From: an uncultured Bacilli bacterium
GTDB taxonomy: Bacteria > Bacillota_I > Bacilli_A > RF39 > UBA660
Reading direction: 5' to 3'
Assembly: GCA_947856335.1 (NCBI GenBank)
Contig: CANUCD010000030.1
Location: forward strand, 1 to 10,124
Length of the DNA: 10,124 nucleotides
Part shown: positions 6,157 to 10,124 of the stretch, piece after piece
Layout: the number at the start of each line of letters is the position of its first letter
How positions within the stretch are numbered: position 1 is the stretch's first letter
Program-made: the position numbers and the translations under genes
The notes under the pieces: generated by a model
The model's database searches: none
What the model saw: only the letters and a program-made list of their open reading frames with translations
Told to the model about the DNA's origin: nothing

Positions 6157-7320
6157 ATGAAGAAACTACTTGGTAAGATGGATATTTGGTTACTTGCTAT
6201 TATGGTTATATATAGTATTATCGGTCTTGTTATGATTTTTTCTTCTTCTAGTGTATCAACTGTATTAAGGTATAATGTACCTCAATATCATTTTGTAGTT
6301 AGACAAGCTATATTTTTAATAGGAAGTTTTATTATCGGTTTTTTACTTGTTATTCAAATACCTACAAGTAAATATAAATATATAGCTCCTTTTGCTGTTA
6401 TAGGTATTATTATTGCTTTAATTGCTTTACTTGTTTATGGTGGTCTTACTAATAATGCTAGAAGTTGGTTTGATTTAGGTCCATTTGCTCTTCAACCAAG
6501 TGAATTTGCTAAGTCTATTATTATTATTTTCCTCGCCGTCTCATACAGTCGTTTAGAAAAGAAAAAAACAAATAATATTTATACTTTTTTGATTCCCGTT
6601 GCCATTAGCTTACTAATAGCCGTTTTAATTGCTATGCAACCTGATTTTGGAACAGCCTTAATTATTTGTGGAATTGTTTTCTTCGTTTTTATTAGTCTAC
6701 CATTTGTTAAAGAAAATTTAGTTAAAATACTTAAAATTGGAGCAGTTTGTTTAGTTGTTGCTTCATTTGCTCTATTATATAGTGGAGCAGAAATATTTAA
6801 TTCAAGACAACTTCAAAGATTTGAATTTAGAAATCCTTGTGAACGCTATCAAGATAATACTGGTTATCAAGTATGTAACGGTTTTATTGCTATTCATAAT
6901 GGTGGTTTATTTGGCGTAGGATTAGGAAATAGTAGTCAAAAATACTTATATTTACCTGAAAGTCATACTGATTTTATCTTTCCCATCATTGTTGAGGAGC
7001 TTGGTTTAATTATCGGTATCACCTTAATTATTGGCTATGTTATTATGTTATGGCGTATTTTAAAAATTGCTAGAAGTGCTGAAAATTTAAGATTGAGTAT
7101 TCTTGCTTATGGTGTATTCCTATATTTATTATTTCATATTTTAATCAATCTACTAGGAATACTTGCTCTTATACCTCTTACGGGAGTCCCACTTCCATTT
7201 TTAAGCTATGGTGGTTCTTTTACTATCAATGTAGTAATTATGCTATTTGTTGTCCAACGAGTAAATATCGAAAATAAAACCATAAAAGCTAAAAGAGAAA
7301 TGGCAAAAATTACAAACTAA
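6157..7320 (+). CDS. ftsW: FtsW, SEDS-family peptidoglycan glycosyltransferase
   Basis: Polytopic membrane enzyme that polymerises lipid II into glycan strands at the division septum with a class B penicillin-binding protein. 387 aa, close to the usual 380-410, with about ten hydrophobic spans. SEDS motifs in order: GLVMIFSSSS in the first span, WFDLGPFALQPSEFAK, MQPDFGTALI, then GLGNSSQKYLYLPESHTD, EELGLI and PLPFLSYGGS. D272 in PESHTD corresponds to the catalytic Asp of the family. GNSxQK-xYLPExHTD is typical of FtsW and argues against RodA, though a RodA role cannot be excluded without phylogeny. The large loop before this motif holds two Cys (NPCERYQDNTGYQVCNG) that could form a disulfide. 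Stands alone between its promoter and terminator. Confidence 0.9.
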   Translation: MKKLLGKMDIWLLAIMVIYSIIGLVMIFSSSSVSTVLRYNVPQYHFVVRQAIFLIGSFIIGFLLVIQIPTSKYKYIAPFAVIGIIIALIALLVYGGLTNNARSWFDLGPFALQPSEFAKSIIIIFLAVSYSRLEKKKTNNIYTFLIPVAISLLIAVLIAMQPDFGTALIICGIVFFVFISLPFVKENLVKILKIGAVCLVVASFALLYSGAEIFNSRQLQRFEFRNPCERYQDNTGYQVCNGFIAIHNGGLFGVGLGNSSQKYLYLPESHTDFIFPIIVEELGLIIGITLIIGYVIMLWRILKIARSAENLRLSILAYGVFLYLLFHILINLLGILALIPLTGVPLPFLSYGGSFTINVVIMLFVVQRVNIENKTIKAKREMAKITN

Positions 7321-7343
7321 GGCAAAATGTTTTGTCTTTTTTT
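7318..7343 (+). terminator. Rho-independent terminator of ftsW
   Basis: Stem 7318-7326 / 7331-7339 (GGCAAA with TTTGTC at its core, extended by A-T pairs and including one G-U), 4-base loop, T run to 7343. It starts in the ftsW stop codon. Confidence 0.75.
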
Positions 7344-7355
7344 ATGTCACAAAAT

Positions 7356-7387
7356 AACTAAAGAAAGTAGAGATATTATTTCTCTAT
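7356..7387 (-). terminator. Possible weak terminator of the SpoVB-like gene
   Basis: TAGAGA/TCTCTA inverted repeat (7386-7381 with 7373-7368) with a 7-base loop, 22 bases past the stop on the minus strand. The tail TTTCTTTAG is an imperfect T tract, so termination may be partial. Confidence 0.4.
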
Positions 7388-7408
7388 ATTACGAATTTCT
7401 AAAATAAT

Positions 7409-8698
7409 TTAGTATAACTCTTTTCTAATGGTTTTAACACACAATATAACAATAATAAAAATATCTATAATCTCTGCAATTACTAAAGAATACATTCCAA
7501 TATGACACAAAGAAAGTATTGCAATAGCCAAAATCTTTGATATAACAGCAATCATAGTAATATACATTGTTGCTTTAGCCTTACCAATTGCTTGTAAAAC
7601 ACTTTGAAGTGGACCCTCTAAATAAAATAATACAAAAAAGGGTGCAAGAACCTCAATATATTCACTTCCTTTAGTAGTATTATAAAGTGTTTGTAAAAGC
7701 GTCTCTCTAAATATATAGATAAAACTAGTAAAAAATATACCGACTAAGAAAGATAAAATAAGAGCTTGTTTAATTCTTTTTTTAACCATGACTAAATTTT
7801 GGTGATAATAAAATCTTGATATTTCAGGAAGCAAAGAAGAAGATATAGCAGCAATAAAAAAGGAAGGCATAGCAAGTAAACTAATAGTATACGCATTATA
7901 TGCTCCATATTCATTTAATATAAATTCCATAGAATACCCAGAAAATAATAAAATATTTGTCAGTAAAATAGGTTCAAAAAAGAACCCAATATTTCCAACT
8001 AATCGTCCTGATACTGTAGGAATAGAAATATTTAATATTTCTTTAGCCGTTTTAATATCAGGTTTTAAATCTTGCTTACAAATTCTAAATTTCTTAGGTA
8101 AAAATAAAAGAAAAGTGATAATCGAAGATAACTCAGAGGCAATACTAATTAAAATAAGTCCCATAACAGCATAGACAATTCCCTTATTGATTAGCAAAGG
8201 AATAACTAAAAAAATAAGTGCGATTCTAACTATTTGTTCTATAATATTAGATATTGTATGAGGAATCATTTTTTGTTTACCATAAAAATATCCTTTTAAA
8301 ATGCTTGAAATAGAAACAAAAGGAAAAGTAAGTGCCATTGCAAGTAACAAAACCCCACATCTTTCATCATTCAAAAGGGTAGTAGCAATAAAATCTTTAG
8401 TAAAATAAATAATAATAATAACTAGTAAGTTTAAAATCATAGTTATTGCCGTTGCACTTGTAATTATGCGCATACTTTTTATTTTTTTCTCACTAATCAG
8501 TTTAGATATTACAATCGGTAGAGAAAGTGTTGCAATAGTAAGCAAAAGCGAATAAGTAGGCATAACTAGTGAATATAAGTTAATCGCATCACTTCCAACC
8601 ATTCTCGTATAAATAACACGTATTAAAAATCCTAGTATCTTAGTAATAAGTCCTCCAACCATCAAAATAAAAGTAGCTTGCAAAAATTTATTTTTCAA
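7409..8698 (-). CDS. SpoVB-like MOP-superfamily polysaccharide/lipid flippase
   Basis: Polytopic membrane protein with about twelve hydrophobic segments, of the multidrug/oligosaccharidyl-lipid/polysaccharide exporter superfamily. Relatives flip lipid-linked wall or polysaccharide precursors across the membrane. Recognisable features are the N-terminal MKNKFLQATFILMVGG, GFLIRVIYTRMVG, the FPFVSISSILKGYFYGKQ stretch near the middle of the first half, and SSSLLPEISR in the second half. Start: ATG at 8725 is in frame but has no SD, while TTG at 8698 follows AAAGGGGG (8716-8709) at 10 bases, giving 429 aa. That is shorter than Bacillus SpoVB (about 520 aa). It lies divergent from comN-rel, a neighbourhood shared with Bacillus spoVB. 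Role in lipid II flipping, spore cortex or another glycan is unproven. Confidence 0.85.
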   Translation of the reverse strand: MKNKFLQATFILMVGGLITKILGFLIRVIYTRMVGSDAINLYSLVMPTYSLLLTIATLSLPIVISKLISEKKIKSMRIITSATAITMILNLLVIIIIYFTKDFIATTLLNDERCGVLLLAMALTFPFVSISSILKGYFYGKQKMIPHTISNIIEQIVRIALIFLVIPLLINKGIVYAVMGLILISIASELSSIITFLLFLPKKFRICKQDLKPDIKTAKEILNISIPTVSGRLVGNIGFFFEPILLTNILLFSGYSMEFILNEYGAYNAYTISLLAMPSFFIAAISSSLLPEISRFYYHQNLVMVKKRIKQALILSFLVGIFFTSFIYIFRETLLQTLYNTTKGSEYIEVLAPFFVLFYLEGPLQSVLQAIGKAKATMYITMIAVISKILAIAILSLCHIGMYSLVIAEIIDIFIIVILCVKTIRKELY

Positions 8699-8708
8699 AG
8701 TGTTTAGT

Positions 8709-8716
8709 CCCCCTTT
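8709..8716 (-). promoter_or_regulatory. SD AAAGGGGG that points to a TTG start for the flippase
   Basis: AAAGGGGG on the minus strand lies 10 bases before TTG at 8698 and inside the frame that starts at ATG 8725. No SD precedes that ATG, so the first nine codons are probably leader. Confidence 0.65.
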
Positions 8717-8742
8717 AAAAATCATTTGTTTTGGGTTATAAT
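8714..8742 (+). promoter_or_regulatory. Promoter of comN-rel
   Basis: -35 TTTAAA (8714-8719, 4 of 6), a 17-base spacer, perfect -10 TATAAT (8737-8742). The leader is about 50 bases. The -35 box overlaps the SD of the divergent flippase gene. Confidence 0.6.
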
Positions 8743-8744
8743 TA

Positions 8745-8774
8745 AATATATGAAATTAAATTTTATTTAGTAAA
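8745..8774 (-). promoter_or_regulatory. Weak candidate promoter of the SpoVB-like gene
   Basis: -35 TTTACT (8774-8769), an 18-base spacer, -10 TATATT (8750-8745). An alternative -10 is TATAAC (8740-8735), which lacks a -35. Neither is strong. Confidence 0.25.
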
Positions 8775-8799
8775 TACCAGAGGCGAAAGTGGGGATAAA

Positions 8800-9081
8800 A
8801 TGAATAATGATATTAAATTTAAAAGCTTGCAAGAATTATACACTCGTATTTTACCTGCTTTAAAAAGTAAAACTAGGGAACTTCATAAAAAGGGTTATTC
8901 ATATATTCATGAAGAAGATATATGGAATTATCTTAAAAATTATAAATGGACTAGTTCTAGAGCCCTAGATTTAGGAGACATGGTAAATGATATATTTACT
9001 GTAAATGAAAAAGAAGTAGATCAATATGTTAAAGAGGAAATTAAAAACATACATAGAGTAATTAAACAAGGAGAGATTTAA
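8800..9081 (+). CDS. comN: ComN-like post-transcriptional regulator, 93 aa
   Basis: Small soluble, mostly helical protein resembling ComN (YrzD) of Bacillus. There it acts on the late-competence comE mRNA and is named a post-transcriptional regulator; no mechanism can be read from this sequence. Matching features are ILPALKSKTRELHKKGY, then EEDIWNYLKNYKW, then a DMVNDIFTV stretch and a final amphipathic helix. Length is near that of the family (about 95-100). Context supports the call: ComN is near spoVB and relA in Bacillus, and here it lies between a SpoVB-like gene and rel. SD GTGGGGAT lies 3 bases before the ATG. The stop is directly followed by the rel ATG, so the two are co-transcribed. 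The competence role itself may not apply to this organism. Confidence 0.65.
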   Translation: MNNDIKFKSLQELYTRILPALKSKTRELHKKGYSYIHEEDIWNYLKNYKWTSSRALDLGDMVNDIFTVNEKEVDQYVKEEIKNIHRVIKQGEI

Positions 9082-10124
9082 ATGAGACAAGATGATTCAA
9101 TCACATTTGAAGAAGTCTATCAAAAAATAAAAGAAAACATCAAAGATACTGATGAGTTATTAAAAATAAAAGAAGCTTATGAATATGCTGCTAGTAAACA
9201 CAAGGGTATGCAAAGACTTACGGGCAAAGATTTTATTACCCATCCTTTACATGTTGTAGAAATCGTAAATAGTTTAAATGTAGATGCTACAACCATTATT
9301 GGAGCAATGCTTCATGAAGTTATGAATAATGGAGAGACAACATTTAGTGAATTAGAAGAAAAATTTGGTAAAACAGTTGCTACCATTGTTGATTCGATTA
9401 CTAAAATAAATAAACTAGAATTAGTAGATGATTCTGAATCTAGTGCCATATATCTTAGAAAAGTATTAGTAGGACTTGCCACAGATGTTCGTGTACTATT
9501 TATTAAACTTGCAGATAGACTTCATAATATGCGAACAAATTATGCAATTAACCCCAAAAAACAAAAAGCAAAAGCTTATGAAACAATGGCTGTTTTAATA
9601 CCTATAGCCCATCGTTTAGGAATAAACTCTATTAAAAGTGAACTTGAAGACTTATGTCTTTATTATACTAAACCAGATGTATACCAAGATATTTTAGATA
9701 AATTAAGCGAAACTAAAAAAGAACTCAATGATTCACTAGAAGAAATGCAAGAAAGTATTACAAATATTTTAACAGAACAAGGATTAAAATTTAAAATTAA
9801 AGGAAGAGTTAAAAGTGTTCATAGTATTTACAATAAATTATCAAACGGTAAAAAATGGAATGAAATCTATGATATTTTAGCTCTAAGAGTTATTTTAGAA
9901 ACTGTTAGTGATTGTTATTTAGCAGTTGGTCTTGTTCATGCCAAATATAGACCAATACCTAATCGTTTTAAAGACTATATTGCTATGCCCAAAGCAAATA
10001 TGTATCAAAGCTTGCACACAACAGTCTTTGGTGTAGATGGTCATCTATTTGAAGTACAGTTTAGAACATATGAGATGGATGAGTTTGCCGAAAAAGGTAT
10101 GGCTTCTCACTGGTCATATAAAGA
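9082..10124 (+). CDS. relA: Long RSH enzyme Rel/RelA with degenerate hydrolase site (partial, 3' end missing)
   Basis: Makes the alarmone (p)ppGpp from ATP and GTP/GDP during starvation; 347 codons of an expected 700 or more are present. ATG with SD AAGGAGA (9068-9074), zero gap to comN. The HD domain (about 25-190) keeps H54, H78, D145 (KLADRLHNMRT) and R45. However, the motif normally LLHDVVEDT reads MLHEVMNNG: the metal-binding Asp is E79 and the catalytic Glu-Asp pair is N82-N83. Hydrolysis is therefore probably lost. The synthetase domain (about 215 on) keeps GRVKSVHSI (R242, K244), D264 in YDILALR, the RFKD motif (295-298), Y308 in MPKANMYQSLHTT, and catalytic E324 in FEVQFRT. The regulatory TGS, helical, zinc-finger and ACT domains would follow beyond the window. 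Known residues are by correspondence with the Streptococcus Rel structure. Confidence 0.95.
   Translation, partial: MRQDDSITFEEVYQKIKENIKDTDELLKIKEAYEYAASKHKGMQRLTGKDFITHPLHVVEIVNSLNVDATTIIGAMLHEVMNNGETTFSELEEKFGKTVATIVDSITKINKLELVDDSESSAIYLRKVLVGLATDVRVLFIKLADRLHNMRTNYAINPKKQKAKAYETMAVLIPIAHRLGINSIKSELEDLCLYYTKPDVYQDILDKLSETKKELNDSLEEMQESITNILTEQGLKFKIKGRVKSVHSIYNKLSNGKKWNEIYDILALRVILETVSDCYLAVGLVHAKYRPIPNRFKDYIAMPKANMYQSLHTTVFGVDGHLFEVQFRTYEMDEFAEKGMASHWSYK

Noticed and set aside
5826..7387. Two similar AGAGA/TCTCT hairpins (5826-5841 and 7368-7386) as members of a dispersed repeat family
   Set aside because: Only the short stem is alike, the loops and flanks differ, and both sit where terminators are expected; no repeat unit beyond this is seen.
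106..9081. All nine complete genes stop with TAA or TAG, none with TGA; possible sign of code 4 or a drift toward it
   Set aside because: Trp is encoded by TGG throughout the genes I read, all proteins are full length under the standard code, and nine stops in an AT-rich genome are too few to show avoidance.

Overview
This is an AT-rich window from a walled, low-GC Gram-positive bacterium (Firmicutes/Bacilli, possibly a Mollicutes-related gut lineage). The evidence is strong AGGAGG-type Shine-Dalgarno (SD) sites, rnc-smc gene order, a type II peptide deformylase, and a SpoVB-like flippase next to ComN and Rel homologues. A VanY-type D,D-carboxypeptidase, FtsW and a MOP flippase show that it makes peptidoglycan. 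Its SMC protein, however, has the short form of about 980 residues known from the wall-less mycoplasmas. All genes read through with the standard code, and the Trp codons seen are TGG.

Layout: (1) 1-126: the 3' end of tRNA-Glu and two back-to-back terminators. (2) 106-1065 (-): a membrane-anchored VanY-type carboxypeptidase. It is divergent from (3) 1167-1523 (+), an unrecognised 118-residue protein; the two promoters share a -35 box. (4) 1590-5187 (+): rnc and smc, a tight operon. (5) 5211-6023 (-): def and a YjcZ-like 60-residue Gly/Tyr-rich membrane peptide, each with its own promoter. (6) 6157-7320 (+): ftsW. (7) 7409-8698 (-): a SpoVB-like flippase. (8) 8800-10124 (+): a ComN-like gene abutting rel, which is cut by the window end.

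Functionally this is mostly core chromosome: RNA processing (rnc), chromosome organisation (smc), protein maturation (def), septal wall synthesis (ftsW, the flippase, the carboxypeptidase) and the stringent response (rel). No mobile element, CRISPR array or phage gene is visible. Intergenic spaces are short, and terminators sit against or overlap the next promoter. There is no gene-free stretch longer than about 135 bases.

The most notable observation is in rel. The (p)ppGpp hydrolase domain has lost its metal/catalytic HDxxED signature (it reads HExxNN), while the synthetase domain has every key residue I could check. This predicts a synthesis-only Rel in a lineage where the single long Rel is normally bifunctional. 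Other points are symmetric shortening of both SMC arms, a shared -35 box between divergent promoters, non-ATG starts supported by SD placement, and a variant motif 1 in the deformylase.
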